This document shows, in pieces, positions 53,337-63,626 of a stretch of 64,000 nucleotides of DNA. The notes below the pieces were generated by a model. The model made no database searches and was not told where the DNA came from. It saw only the letters and a program-made list of their open reading frames with translations. How positions within the stretch are numbered: the first letter of the stretch is position 1; each line of letters begins with the position of its first letter. This stretch comes from Vibrio marinisediminis (GTDB taxonomy: Bacteria; Pseudomonadota; Gammaproteobacteria; Enterobacterales; Vibrionaceae): contig NZ_JACFYF010000009.1 in assembly GCF_014050145.1 (NCBI RefSeq), positions 1 to 64,000 of the forward strand, read 5' to 3'. The position numbers and the translations under genes were made by a program.

Positions 53337-54905
53337 TTAGATAAGATTGAGTGAAAAATGCGGTTGGAATATCGATGGATCCATCACTTTTATTGACGAC
53401 CCCATCACTGGAACAAACGCCATTTGATTGAGTATATCTCGCTTCAAATCGATACCCGGTGCTACCTCAATAAGCTCAAAACCTTGGCTTGATAACTCAA
53501 ACACTGCTCTTTCAGTTATGTACAACACAGGTTTACCTGTCTGTAATGCTTGCGCCGCACTGAACGTAATTTGTTCAACCTGTTGGACAAATTTAACTTG
53601 GCGCCCTTCCTGAACTATCGTCAGTTGCTCATCATCGACTGTAACTTGCAAACCTTGTGCGGTGAAGGTGCCGCAAAAATAGACTCGTTTAGCATTTTGG
53701 GTAATGTTAATAAAACCACCGCAACCGGCAATTTTACTACCAAAACGCGAGACATTGATGTCTCCATGTTGATCACATTGAGCCAGACCGAGAAACGCTT
53801 GGTCAACTCCACCACCGTCATAGAAATCAAACATCTGATCCTGACTAATAATAGCCTGCGGTAAGCGGGATGCACCAAAATCTAAGCCACTTTGAGGCTC
53901 GCCCCCGACAGCACCCGGCTCAACAGTTAAGGTAAATTTATCTAAAACAGCGGCTTGCTGAGCAACACGAGCAATATATTCCGGAGCACCGATGCCCAAA
54001 TTTAGAATTGAACCGGGTATAAGCTCCATCGCGGCACGGCGAGCAATAATGGTTTTTGCATCAATCAGAGGCTGCTCGGTTTGCACCTCAGTTGTAACAC
54101 CGTCACGTTTTGAGTGCGAACGACCGACAAACTCCGGGTTCATCGTTGTCGCGAAAGTTTGCATGTGCTCTTTAGGATCGTCACACACCACCACAGCATC
54201 AACGAAAATTCCGGGGATTTTCACCGCATGCGGATCTAAACTTCCCGCCGCAACCACCCGTTTCACTTGAACGATCACTTTACCGCCATTGTTTCTTGCC
54301 GCTTGCGCTGCCGCTAAGCTTTCAACAATTAAACACTCATCTTCCATGGTAATATTGCCATTTTCATCGGCTGTCGTACCACGCAAGATTGAAACTGTAA
54401 CGGGTAACTTGTGATAAAACAGGTACTCTTCTCCTGCCAAGCTCATCACTTCAACCCAATCTTTTTGAGTAATTGCGTTGATTCTTCCACCTTCAATTCT
54501 CGGGTCTACAAAGGTACCGAGTCCAACTTTACTCAACGTGCCCGGCTTTCCCGCGGCGGTATCACGCAGTAAGTGAGAGATAATGCCTTGCGGTAAGTTG
54601 TAGCCCTCAATTAAATTATCGACCGCTAACTGCTGCAACTTGGGGACTAATCCCCAATGACCACCAATGGCACGTGTCACTAACCCTAACTGAGCAAGAT
54701 GGTTGATCGCTCTCGCTTGTCCATCACCTTGCCCTGCAGCAAACAGTAGCGTGAGATTTTGGGGAGATTGAGTATTAGCAAAGCGTTCGCCAATGGCGCG
54801 CTCTATCGCTTCGGGTACGACACTGCCAATAAAGCCCCCAAGTAAAACGGCATCACCATCTTCAATCCAATTTGCTGCTTGTTCTGGGGTTAATTTTGTT
54901 ACCAC
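53337..54905 (-). CDS. Acetate/propionate-type CoA-transferase (YdiF-like)
   Basis: A 522-residue class I CoA-transferase with alpha and beta parts fused (join near residue 280). The VEPGAVGG motif near residue 327 carries the glutamate that forms the CoA thioester. Such enzymes move CoA between acetyl-CoA and other short carboxylates. With the SDR gene it forms a two-gene unit that may activate and oxidise a short (hydroxy- or keto-) acid brought in by the nearby TRAP importer. Substrate unknown. Confidence 0.88.
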   Translation of the reverse strand: MVTKLTPEQAANWIEDGDAVLLGGFIGSVVPEAIERAIGERFANTQSPQNLTLLFAAGQGDGQARAINHLAQLGLVTRAIGGHWGLVPKLQQLAVDNLIEGYNLPQGIISHLLRDTAAGKPGTLSKVGLGTFVDPRIEGGRINAITQKDWVEVMSLAGEEYLFYHKLPVTVSILRGTTADENGNITMEDECLIVESLAAAQAARNNGGKVIVQVKRVVAAGSLDPHAVKIPGIFVDAVVVCDDPKEHMQTFATTMNPEFVGRSHSKRDGVTTEVQTEQPLIDAKTIIARRAAMELIPGSILNLGIGAPEYIARVAQQAAVLDKFTLTVEPGAVGGEPQSGLDFGASRLPQAIISQDQMFDFYDGGGVDQAFLGLAQCDQHGDINVSRFGSKIAGCGGFINITQNAKRVYFCGTFTAQGLQVTVDDEQLTIVQEGRQVKFVQQVEQITFSAAQALQTGKPVLYITERAVFELSSQGFELIEVAPGIDLKRDILNQMAFVPVMGSSIKVMDPSIFQPHFSLNLI

Positions 54906-55008
54906 ACTGCACCGTCCTTGGTGATGATTGAACCTATACCACTATCTTAGGTGGTGATCTTATGATTGTTAATTGCGCATATAGAGATTGTGAATTACAA
55001 ATATGAAA

Positions 55009-55941
55009 TTATGCCGAGAGTGAATTAACCCGCTCAAAAAGGTATTGCTTAAAACTGTTACAACGCTCTGGCATGGGTGCGCGGGGTCGGTAATAGAGGT
55101 CAATATCAAATGTCGCGCATTGATAAGTGGGTAATATGTGCAGTAATTCCCCACTCTTTAATTTTTGATTAACCAGTGAATGCGGCAAATATGCAATTCC
55201 CGCATGTCCCAGCGCTAGATCAAGCAACATCTCACTATTATCACACTCCAAGGTATCGCGAATAATGACAATCTCTTGCTTACCGTTTATTTCAAAGCTC
55301 CAACGATTTCCACCCAATAACGTTTGTGCATAGAGACAACGATGCTCGCTTAGTTGATTAGGGTTCTCTGGCATACCATGCTCTGCTAAATAGTTGGGGG
55401 AAGCACAAAGGTACAATGGTTCTTGTAATAGTCGACGTCTAACAAGCAAAGAGTCCGGTTTTGGTTGGTCTTCGAAACTACCACTGGCGCGAAATGCAAA
55501 ATCAATCAACAGAGGGTCAAATTCGCCCGCTTCAATAAATATACGGAAATTCACTTTGGGGTACATTTCCATATACTCAGCGACGATTTTGGTGAGATAT
55601 TGGCGAGCAAACAGCGGTGTTGAAGAAAGGCGGATCTCCCCTTGCTGTTTTTCCGCTAGATTTTGTACTTCTTCACACAAATTATTGATATCAGGTAAAA
55701 GCGGCGAGAATTGGTCATAAAGTAATTGCCCAGCTTGTGTCGCCACCAGCTGCCGTGTACTTCGCTTCACTAACTCGACCGACAGGACATCTTCTAGCTC
55801 TTTAACCCAACGGCTACCTGCTGCGGGTGAAATACCTTGCTGAATTGCCGCTTCGCGAAAAGAGCCAGTTTGAATGACCGCACAAAAAAAGACCATTTTA
55901 TCCAGTATTGGCTGGCGACTAGAAAGTAAGCTGTATGACAT
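55009..55941 (-). CDS. LysR-family regulator
   Basis: A 310-residue regulator with an N-terminal winged helix (FREAAIQQGISPAAGSRWVKELE, about residues 28-50) and a ligand-binding domain. Its start overlaps the response-regulator stop by one base, so it belongs to the kinase/regulator operon. The likely target is the CoA-transferase/SDR unit that begins 103 bases downstream; an ACCAC-N8-GTGGT dyad lies in that gap. Confidence 0.9.
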   Translation of the reverse strand: MSYSLLSSRQPILDKMVFFCAVIQTGSFREAAIQQGISPAAGSRWVKELEDVLSVELVKRSTRQLVATQAGQLLYDQFSPLLPDINNLCEEVQNLAEKQQGEIRLSSTPLFARQYLTKIVAEYMEMYPKVNFRIFIEAGEFDPLLIDFAFRASGSFEDQPKPDSLLVRRRLLQEPLYLCASPNYLAEHGMPENPNQLSEHRCLYAQTLLGGNRWSFEINGKQEIVIIRDTLECDNSEMLLDLALGHAGIAYLPHSLVNQKLKSGELLHILPTYQCATFDIDLYYRPRAPMPERCNSFKQYLFERVNSLSA

Positions 55942-56570
55942 TAGTTAACCAACCCTTTTTGTAGTGCTAGTTTTACCAGTGCCGCCGTCGATGTTGCCCC
56001 CAACTTTTTCTTAATTCGTAAGCGATGTGTTTCAACGGTACGGACGCTAATGTGTAATGTATCGGCGATATCTTTATTACCAGCACCATTAACGATGGCT
56101 TTTAATACATCAGACTCTCGCTTTGATAATGTGTCGTCGTCTACTTTTGGTTGCTCGGTAATCTGTTCGAGTAACCGATCAGAAGCTTGAGGGCAAAGAT
56201 ACGAACGACCTTCAGCAACCTGATTGATGGCCATCACTAACTCTTCAGAGCCAACATCCTTTAATACGTAGCCTTTAGCTCCCGCTTTGACTGAACGTAT
56301 TACATAGTCTCGGCTATCATGCATTGATAGCATAATCACCGCAGTCTCTGAATGACTCTTCTCCAGCTTCTCAAGTACTTCAATACCATTAAGGTTTGGC
56401 ATATTAATATCAAGCAACAAAACATCTGGTTTCAACGCTAGCGTACTTTCTAACGCTTCTGTTCCTGTTCCTACGCAAGCCAATATGTCGAGGTTGTCTT
56501 CCATCTCTAGACGTGATTTGAGACCATCTTGCATTAATCGGTGATCATCAGCGAGTACTAGTCTTATCAT
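55941..56570 (-). CDS. NarL/LuxR-type response regulator
   Basis: A 209-residue two-domain regulator: receiver with DDH at 8-10, phosphorylation Asp in VLLLDINMP near 54 and K in KGYVLKDVG, then a LuxR-type helix-turn-helix (SKRESDVLKAIVNGAGNKDIADTLHISVRTVETH region). It overlaps the kinase gene by four bases and acts as its partner. Probable targets include the divergent TRAP operon. Confidence 0.93.
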   Translation of the reverse strand: MIRLVLADDHRLMQDGLKSRLEMEDNLDILACVGTGTEALESTLALKPDVLLLDINMPNLNGIEVLEKLEKSHSETAVIMLSMHDSRDYVIRSVKAGAKGYVLKDVGSEELVMAINQVAEGRSYLCPQASDRLLEQITEQPKVDDDTLSKRESDVLKAIVNGAGNKDIADTLHISVRTVETHRLRIKKKLGATSTAALVKLALQKGLVN

Positions 56571-57952
56571 ATAAACTCCATGTTCAAACTGACACGTACT
56601 TCAGTTCCTTCCCCGGGCTCACTGGTCACAGCAAATGTGCCACCAATCGCCTGAATCCGCTCTCTCATATTTTGCAGCCCCATTTTTTCCTGTACTGGCT
56701 GCTTTTTTTGAGATGATTTCTTTGTCTTATTCAGTATGCCTTCACCATCATCACTGATGGTTAATATCAATGTATGCCCTTCGCGTTGCAGTATTACGTC
56801 AACACCTTGGGCATTGGCATGTTTTTCAACGTTATGTAGTGATTCTTGCACCACTCGGTATAACGTGGTTTCAACTTCCGGTAGAAATGCTTCACCTTCG
56901 ATATCATGTTCGAAAACCAGCTCTAACTGAGTTCGCTCTCGTAATCCATTAATATAGGACTCGATTGCGGCTGCTAACCCCAGATCATCAAGCTGAGGTG
57001 GTCGTAAATCTTGTGATATTCGACGTAACTCTATAATGGCTTGTTCCATGGCAGTCTTGCTCGCATCAAGTTCAAGCGTTTTCTTTTCACCGTTTTTCTC
57101 TTTGGTGACGTTATCCAGCCGGTATTTCGCTGCGACCAGCAATTGGTTCACGCCGTCGTGAAGCTCTCGTGATACTCGCTGTCGCTCGTTTTCTTGCGAA
57201 TCAATAATTTGTTGGTTTAGTTCACTCAACTGCTGATTTGCCAAGCGTCGAACATTCAGGTTGAGTGACGCTCCAAGCCCTGCAATAACGGAAACCGCGA
57301 TGAACATCAATCCAAATAATGCGGTACTGGTTTTACCAATATTTTGGTCAAAGCCTGATTGCATGTGGGAAACTTGTCGTTCAATGTCATCTAAATAGAC
57401 TCCGGTACCAATCATCCATTGCCATTTATCAAGAGAAACGGCATAACTCAACTTTGGTAAAGGTTCTTTGGTGGAGGGTTTTTGCCAAAGATAATCAACA
57501 AAGCCGCCCCCTTCCCGGCTGACAGAGATCAGCTCTTGCAGTAATTTCTTTCCCTGCACATCTTCTACTTCCCACCAGTTTTTTCCTATTCTCTCTTTTT
57601 GGTATGGAAGCACTAGCGCATCACCCTCCCAAGTATATGCAAAGAAGTATCCATCTTGCCCATACGTGAGCTGGCTCAATTTTTGAGCAACGACTTGCTT
57701 GGCTATTTTGGGGCTTAAGGTCTCATCTAGGTAGTAAGGCTCTATGCTTTTGACTGCCATTTCTACGTACTGTTTTAATTCTTGCTTTTTTACCGCCAAT
57801 ACATTGTTGCGAGTCAATTCAACTTGATCGCTAAGCAGCTGTTTCGCTTGGCTAAATAAAATTCCAGCAACAATAACCACCACTATAATCAGCGGTACTA
57901 TTGAGAGCAAAATGATATTAATTGTCAGCCTTCTGTTGCTAAGAAGCCCCAT
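56567..57952 (-). CDS. Cache-domain NarX-type sensor histidine kinase
   Basis: A 461-residue kinase. The start at 57952 follows GGTGG and opens with the first helix; the in-frame codon at 58063 adds a cysteine-rich leader unlike the family. A single-Cache periplasmic domain (about 40-185; YGQDGYFFAY motif) lies between helices, then a HisKA_3 H-box (ERQRVSRELHDGVNQ) and HATPase with DDGEGI and GLQNMRERI. Cache sensors commonly bind carboxylates, in keeping with the adjacent TRAP importer. Confidence 0.92.
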   Translation of the reverse strand: MGLLSNRRLTINIILLSIVPLIIVVVIVAGILFSQAKQLLSDQVELTRNNVLAVKKQELKQYVEMAVKSIEPYYLDETLSPKIAKQVVAQKLSQLTYGQDGYFFAYTWEGDALVLPYQKERIGKNWWEVEDVQGKKLLQELISVSREGGGFVDYLWQKPSTKEPLPKLSYAVSLDKWQWMIGTGVYLDDIERQVSHMQSGFDQNIGKTSTALFGLMFIAVSVIAGLGASLNLNVRRLANQQLSELNQQIIDSQENERQRVSRELHDGVNQLLVAAKYRLDNVTKEKNGEKKTLELDASKTAMEQAIIELRRISQDLRPPQLDDLGLAAAIESYINGLRERTQLELVFEHDIEGEAFLPEVETTLYRVVQESLHNVEKHANAQGVDVILQREGHTLILTISDDGEGILNKTKKSSQKKQPVQEKMGLQNMRERIQAIGGTFAVTSEPGEGTEVRVSLNMEFI

Positions 57953-58162
57953 AGCCCATCCACCTTCGATACGTAGTAATACTGAACAATCGTCGAATAA
58001 ACTGCACTTTCTACCTATACAAATTGCGCATTTATCCCAATAGAGCGCCGACGATCCCACCACTAGACTAAAGCTAAATGTAACATTGCATTAACACTAA
58101 ATGCTACGCAATGTTCACATTTCTCGATATTTACAAGGATCCAACCGATACGGAGATATCCA

Positions 58163-59233
58163 ATGAAACTGAAAAAAGTTGCCATCGCCTCTGCGCTTGC
58201 TTTTGCTGCCGGTCTATCTGTTACCGCTCAAGCGGCTGACAAAAAAATCTTGCTCAAAACACCTATTGCATTTGGTAGCCACCTACCCGCGTTAGGCACG
58301 CCGATCCAATGGTATGCAGACCACATCACGCAAACTTCGGGTGGTACGATCAAAATGAAGATCTACGAACCGGGTAAATTGGTCAATCCTGCCGAAATTC
58401 TTGACGCAGTTTCAACGGGTAAAGTTAACTCAGGTTACGCCACTGCGGGCTACTGGCAAGGCAAATTGCCTGCTTCTGCGTTGTTCTCTGCGGTTCCTTT
58501 TGGTCCCGAAGCTGGTGAATACATGGCGTGGCTATTTTTTGGCAACGGTTTGAAGCTGTATCAAGAAATGTATGACCAAGGCGGTTACAACGTAAAAGTG
58601 ATCCCTTGCGCGATTATTTCTCCTGAAACATCAGGTTGGTTCCGTAAACCAATTGAAAAGCCAGAAGATCTTGAAGGATTAAACATGCGCTTCTTTGGTT
58701 TAGGGGCATCAGTCATGGAAAAACTGGGCGTGGGCACGGTACAACTTCCTGGTGGTGAAATTTTTGGCGCGCTTGAAAAAGGCGCGATTGACGCATCAGA
58801 ATTCTCTCAGCCTGCAATCGATGAGCGTCTAGGCTTCCATAAAGTTGCAAAATACAACTACTTCCCAGGTTGGCATCAACAGTCAACGGTCTTTGAACTC
58901 TTAATCAATAAAGACACTTGGGGACAAATGAGCTCTGCGCAGCAATCTGCGGTAGAGACAACCTGTATGGCAACCATGACCTACTCCATCGCCGAAGGCG
59001 AAGCATTGCAATACTCGGCTATGGAAAAAGCAAAAGACAATGGAGTAGAAATCCGCTACTGGAATGAAGAAATGCTTACTCTGTTCGAAACAACTTGGAT
59101 GGAAGTGGTTGAAGAGAAGAAAAATGCTGACCCATTCTTCAACAAAGTGTGGGATGACCTAAGCGAATTCCGCAACGGGTATGCTTTGTGGGAAGCGAAC
59201 GCGTTCCTACCTCGCGCGACTCGAGAGCAGTAA
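58163..59233 (+). CDS. dctP: TRAP transporter substrate-binding protein DctP (TakP-like)
   Basis: A 356-residue periplasmic binding protein with a signal peptide (cut after AQA, about residue 24). The RFFGLG, QLPGGEIFGALEKG and FPGWHQQS stretches resemble TakP-type proteins that bind alpha-keto or related organic acids; the conserved Arg in the NMRFFG motif should hold the carboxylate. GGAG eight bases upstream. It is divergent from the sensor kinase, so the shared region is the likely control site. Confidence 0.92.
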   Translation: MKLKKVAIASALAFAAGLSVTAQAADKKILLKTPIAFGSHLPALGTPIQWYADHITQTSGGTIKMKIYEPGKLVNPAEILDAVSTGKVNSGYATAGYWQGKLPASALFSAVPFGPEAGEYMAWLFFGNGLKLYQEMYDQGGYNVKVIPCAIISPETSGWFRKPIEKPEDLEGLNMRFFGLGASVMEKLGVGTVQLPGGEIFGALEKGAIDASEFSQPAIDERLGFHKVAKYNYFPGWHQQSTVFELLINKDTWGQMSSAQQSAVETTCMATMTYSIAEGEALQYSAMEKAKDNGVEIRYWNEEMLTLFETTWMEVVEEKKNADPFFNKVWDDLSEFRNGYALWEANAFLPRATREQ

Positions 59234-59293
59234 TCCTCTGTTAATTGGAATGACCGATACTCGTTATCGGTCATTAGCTGTAAGGAGTTACCA

Positions 59294-59836
59294 ATGAGCA
59301 AGGTGCTATATTCCGCCTCACGTTCCCCATTCTATTTTCAAATAGATAAAGCAATTACCGCTGCTAGCAAAGTGCTCGCGTGGACAAACCTTGCGCTTGT
59401 CGCGGTAATTATTATTCAAGTTGTTCTACGAAAAGTGTTTTCTAATGGTCAAATTTCCTTAGAAGAACTTCAATGGCATTTATACGCTACTGCCGTAATG
59501 TTTGGTACAGCGTATGCACAAGTGACCAACTTACATGTTCGAGTTGATTTGTTTTATCACAAGTTCTCCGCAAGGAAAAAAGCCTTCGTCGACATTATCG
59601 GTTTGGTCTTTCTCGCAATACCCTTTGTTGTCATTGTGATTCTTCACTCTTACGACTTTGCGTATGAGTCATGGCGTGTCAATGAAAGTTCAGCCTCGCC
59701 ATCCGGCCTTCCATATCGTTGGTTGATCAAGAGCGTAATCCCACTGAGTTTCAGTATGTTGTTGCTATCAATGCTGGCAACCATATTGCGAAATTTCCAC
59801 ACACTCATTAAAGGAGCACACCATGGAAGCAAATGA
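59294..59836 (+). CDS. dctQ: TRAP transporter small permease DctQ
   Basis: A 180-residue four-helix membrane protein of the DctQ type (QISLEELQWHLYA and HVRVDLFYHKFS motifs). It pairs with the large permease and overlaps its gene by 14 bases. Confidence 0.92.
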   Translation: MSKVLYSASRSPFYFQIDKAITAASKVLAWTNLALVAVIIIQVVLRKVFSNGQISLEELQWHLYATAVMFGTAYAQVTNLHVRVDLFYHKFSARKKAFVDIIGLVFLAIPFVVIVILHSYDFAYESWRVNESSASPSGLPYRWLIKSVIPLSFSMLLLSMLATILRNFHTLIKGAHHGSK

Positions 59837-61208
59837 GTGGATTGTCATTGCCATGTTTGGCTCTTTTATTTTACTGCTGTTTACCGGTATACCTGTCGCG
59901 TACGTGCTTGGTGGTATTGGCGTCGTGTTCGCCGCAGTTGGCTATTTTGCTGATATCTATTTAGATACCTTTACTGGGCTTGATTACACCAGTTTAGGGC
60001 TAGTGGTGAACCGTATTTATAAGATCATGGATAACTGGATCTTAGTGGCACTGCCGATGTTTATCTTTATGGGCAATATGCTTGATAAATCAGGAATTGC
60101 CGAAAAGTTAATGACGTCAATGCAAGCTCTCTTCGGTAAAGTGCACGGCGGACTAGCCATTACAGTTATGGCGATTGGTATTATCCTTGCCGCCTCTACC
60201 GGTATTATCGGAGCATCAGTCGTATTGCTTACGGTCATGTCACTGCCAAGTATGATGAAACAAGGCTACCATTTACCTCTCGCCCTCGGTACCGTTGCGT
60301 CCGCAGGTACATTAGGTATTTTATTACCGCCTTCCATCATGCTTGTCATTATGGCTGACCAACTTGGCTTGTCAGTGGGTGATTTGTTCATGGGTGCGAT
60401 ATTCCCTGGGTTGCTACTGGGTAGTTTATACATCACCTATATTCTGATTGTCGGTAAGATGAACCCGCACAAAGCACCCATCCCTGAGAATGTGGAACCG
60501 GTAGACTGGAAATTAATCTTACAGGTATTTAAAGCCATTACCCCAACGGTCGTGCTGATATTCTGTGTATTAGGTTCTATTTTTGCTGGTGTCGCCACAC
60601 CGACAGAAGCGTCAGGTATTGGGGCTATGGGGGCAACAATGCTTGCCGCATACAACCGAAAGCTCAACTTGAAAGTGCTTAAAGAAGTATTGCTCTCTTC
60701 CTATGGCACCACCGCTTATATCTTTATGATTTTCTTAGGAGCATCATGCTTTGCTTTGGTTCTTCGTGAGCTCGGTGGCGACGAACTGATCGAGTCTTTC
60801 CTTAGTGGCTTACCATTTGGTCCTTATGGAATCATAGCCTTTATCTTGTTGATTGTTTTTCTACTCGGTTTCTTCCTTGATTGGATCGAAATTACTTTGA
60901 TCGCTTTGCCACTGCTGGCACCTGTGATTGCCAGCTTGGGCATTGAGCTTGATGGTCATGGGGTGGTCGATAACCCAAGCTTAGTCTGGTTCGTTATGTT
61001 GGTTGCAATGGCGTTGCAGACCAGCTTCTTAACGCCACCAGTTGGCTTTGCGTTATTCTATCTTAAAGGGGTTTGTCCTGAAGGCGTTGCTCTGAAAGAT
61101 ATCTATCGTGGGGTTATACCATTTATCTTTATCCAGTTAATTGCCCTAGCGGCCTTGGTTATGTGGCCGCAACTGGTTCTGTGGTTCCCAAGCGTCGCCT
61201 ACGGATAA
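59823..61208 (+). CDS. dctM: TRAP transporter large permease DctM
   Basis: A 461-residue sodium-coupled permease with about twelve helices. Typical stretches: IPVAYVLGG near 24-32, AASTGIIGASVV and LGILLPPSIMLVIMAD. It completes a DctPQM importer driven by the sodium gradient, fitting a marine bacterium. A terminator follows. Confidence 0.94.
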   Translation: MEANEWIVIAMFGSFILLLFTGIPVAYVLGGIGVVFAAVGYFADIYLDTFTGLDYTSLGLVVNRIYKIMDNWILVALPMFIFMGNMLDKSGIAEKLMTSMQALFGKVHGGLAITVMAIGIILAASTGIIGASVVLLTVMSLPSMMKQGYHLPLALGTVASAGTLGILLPPSIMLVIMADQLGLSVGDLFMGAIFPGLLLGSLYITYILIVGKMNPHKAPIPENVEPVDWKLILQVFKAITPTVVLIFCVLGSIFAGVATPTEASGIGAMGATMLAAYNRKLNLKVLKEVLLSSYGTTAYIFMIFLGASCFALVLRELGGDELIESFLSGLPFGPYGIIAFILLIVFLLGFFLDWIEITLIALPLLAPVIASLGIELDGHGVVDNPSLVWFVMLVAMALQTSFLTPPVGFALFYLKGVCPEGVALKDIYRGVIPFIFIQLIALAALVMWPQLVLWFPSVAYG

Positions 61209-61280
61209 AAGAAATGTGCCAAGAAGGATATGTTTAAGTAGAGCCTCAATTTTAGGCAAACGTGAGTGCTGTTAAACACC

Positions 61281-61309
61281 AAAAAGGAGCGATTAGGCTC
61301 CTTTTTTCT
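61281..61309 (+). terminator. Rho-independent terminator after dctM
   Basis: Ten-base stem AAAAAGGAGC/GCTCCTTTTT, six-base loop, T-run. Confidence 0.93.
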
Positions 61310-61426
61310 TACTCGCGCGGTTTTGCTTTCACTCGCCTTGATAGCTAATGCGAAACATAAGCTAGCGTGAAAGCGCATGAAGGTTTATCTTATTTCTATC
61401 AATGTCATTGTTAGGCTAATAAACAG

Positions 61427-61936
61427 ATGATTAATCGCGACATATTAATCCGAAATGGATGTCGAGCTTGCTTGTTGTCGATCATAATCGTACTAAGTGG
61501 ATGCAGTAGCCATCCGTCAAATTCGAATCTGGCGAAACGACCACTGACGGCACTCGAACAAGATCAAAGAGACGCTTTTCTTGGCTTTTATCAAAAATGG
61601 CAAGGTGTACCCTATCGTCTTGGTGGCATGTCATTCAATGGTATTGACTGTTCAGCGCTAGTGAAATTAGCCTATCAAGAAGCCGCTACGGTCAATTTGC
61701 CCAGAACCACAGCGCTACAAGCGAATATAGGAACTGAAGTGGATTATGACGCTGCGAATGTTGGCGATCTGCTTTTTTTTAAAACCTCACTGAGAACTCG
61801 CCACGTGGGAATTTATTTAGGTAATAAGCAGTTTATGCACGCATCAACGTCAAAAGGTGTGATGATTTCGCGAATTGACAACCCATATTGGGCTGATGTT
61901 TTTTGGCAAGTCAGGCGAGTCGACGCTCGCCTGTAA
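61427..61936 (+). CDS. NlpC/P60 peptidoglycan hydrolase lipoprotein
   Basis: A 169-residue lipoprotein (lipobox LSGC, C26) with one NlpC/P60 domain: catalytic Cys in GIDCSALV, His in RHVGIYLG and a second polar His in FMHAST. It resembles the MepS/Spr class that cuts peptide cross-links to allow wall growth. The ribosome site is weak. It is convergent with DUF3802. Confidence 0.9.
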   Translation: MINRDILIRNGCRACLLSIIIVLSGCSSHPSNSNLAKRPLTALEQDQRDAFLGFYQKWQGVPYRLGGMSFNGIDCSALVKLAYQEAATVNLPRTTALQANIGTEVDYDAANVGDLLFFKTSLRTRHVGIYLGNKQFMHASTSKGVMISRIDNPYWADVFWQVRRVDARL

Positions 61937-61962
61937 ACACAGCAAGTAGGGATGTCGACAAA

Positions 61963-62307
61963 TTAGTCGTACTTCGCAACCGCGGTATCAAATAGATTTT
62001 TGACTAGCGCAATGTATTCGTCAAGAAACGCGATTTGCTCGTTAGTTGCAGGTCGAGTCCAAACACCCGCCAAAACTTCTCCCAAATCCGCGACAACGGA
62101 ATCCGCTTCTTTAAGCAGTTTAAAACGAACACTAGAATGCATTTCAGGGTTCTGTTCAAATATCGCCATGATGTTAGACGCAACCATATCGGTTACCACA
62201 TCTTCGATACTTTCCTCGCCTGTATCGCCATCCTCTGTAGAAAATACATCGAGATTGGATGCAAGGTACTCAATTAACGCTAAGTACCCCTCTGTCTCAA
62301 CAACCAT
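61963..62307 (-). CDS. DUF3802 protein
   Basis: A 114-residue acidic helical cytoplasmic protein that matches DUF3802 of Vibrio/Shewanella. Strong GGAGAG ribosome site. Function unknown. Confidence 0.8.
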   Translation of the reverse strand: MVVETEGYLALIEYLASNLDVFSTEDGDTGEESIEDVVTDMVASNIMAIFEQNPEMHSSVRFKLLKEADSVVADLGEVLAGVWTRPATNEQIAFLDEYIALVKNLFDTAVAKYD

Positions 62308-62759
62308 TTTCTCTCCAAATTAAAAATGTTAACAACTGCTTCTATACTAAAGTATTAGAGTTACGATTAACAATCCGTTGTACTGATGAGTCGCAATTAT
62401 TGTTGTATATCCGACAGTTTCAGCGATTTTCCCTCCGTAGAGCTCAAAATAGAGTTGATATTATCTAATCGCCGCTTTCAAGGGCTACTATCGCGGTATG
62501 AATCCAACAGGTTGAATATTGATTAAACCGCCTCGATAAGAAAGTTCGAAACACTGCCTCATTGACGCTGTCTCACTCATCGCTCCAGCGTCAAATAACA
62601 ATGTATTAAGTGAAGCTTTCAACAAAGACACTGTTCACAAAATCACCTTTTTAATACAGCAATTAGCTCAAATGATTGAATTCTTTGCTGTGTGATTCGG
62701 AATTGCGCGTTTCTATCTCCTACAATGTGTACATACTTCGACTAAGTTAGGGGTTGATT
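62308..62759. other. Long non-coding region before the fructosamine-kinase gene
   Basis: About 450 bases without a convincing gene, terminator or RNA. It must hold the promoters of DUF3802 (leftward) and the kinase gene (rightward). TACAAT at 62721 is a possible -10 without a well-spaced -35. Confidence 0.4.
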
Positions 62760-63626
62760 ATGTGGCAAGCCATTTCTGAACAATTGTCAGAAACATTAAT
62801 GTTCTCTTTCGTTATTCAAGAAAAAACTAAACTCACGGGCGGCGATATTAGCGAAAGCTATATGATTGGTGACGGTGAGCAGCGCTACTTTGTAAAAGTA
62901 AATAGCAGGCACTTTCTACCCAATTTTGAAATTGAAGCGGAAAACATTCGCAGCCTAAGAGAAACACGAACCGTGTTTGTGCCCGAACTGGTCGATATTG
63001 GTCATTCAAAGCATAACTCTTTTCTCATCCTCAACTACCTATCAACAAAACCATTAGAAAGTGCTGATTCCAGTTATACTTTTGGCCGACAACTGGCTGA
63101 GTTACATCTCTGGGGAGAGCAAAAGGAATTTGGTTTCGACCAAGACAATTACATCGGGAACACCATTCAGCCTAATCAATGGGATAGGAAGTGGGCACGC
63201 TTTTTTGCTGAACAAAGAATTGGCTGGCAATTGCAGCTTATCAAAGAAAAAGGTGTAACCCTGGTCGACATACCCGACTTTATTGGATTGATTCGAGATC
63301 TATTGTCGAATCATCAACCTCGCCCTTCGCTATTACACGGCGATCTTTGGCATGGTAACGTAGCGAATTCCGCCTTTGGACCTATTTGTTTTGACCCTTC
63401 CTGCTATTGGGGAGATCGCGAATGTGATATTGCCATGACCGAACTATTTGGTGGATTCCAACCCGAATTCTATCAAGGCTATAAAAGCATTGCGCCGTTA
63501 GAGGTAGGTTACAGTGAACGAAAACACATCTATAACCTCTACCACGTTTTAAACCACTATAATTTATTTGGTGGGCACTATTTGGATGAAGCTCAACAAT
63601 TGATAGAGCGAATACAAGCTTATTAG
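62760..63626 (+). CDS. Fructosamine-kinase-family protein
   Basis: A 288-residue member of the fructosamine/ketosamine-3-kinase family, which phosphorylates sugars attached to protein amines and so starts deglycation. An aminoglycoside-kinase-like fold with the catalytic LLHGDLWHGN motif and the metal-binding D in CFDPSCYWGDRECD. The ATG at 62760 has GGGG nine bases before; a TTG two codons upstream is less likely. The natural substrate in bacteria is not settled. Confidence 0.9.
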   Translation: MWQAISEQLSETLMFSFVIQEKTKLTGGDISESYMIGDGEQRYFVKVNSRHFLPNFEIEAENIRSLRETRTVFVPELVDIGHSKHNSFLILNYLSTKPLESADSSYTFGRQLAELHLWGEQKEFGFDQDNYIGNTIQPNQWDRKWARFFAEQRIGWQLQLIKEKGVTLVDIPDFIGLIRDLLSNHQPRPSLLHGDLWHGNVANSAFGPICFDPSCYWGDRECDIAMTELFGGFQPEFYQGYKSIAPLEVGYSERKHIYNLYHVLNHYNLFGGHYLDEAQQLIERIQAY

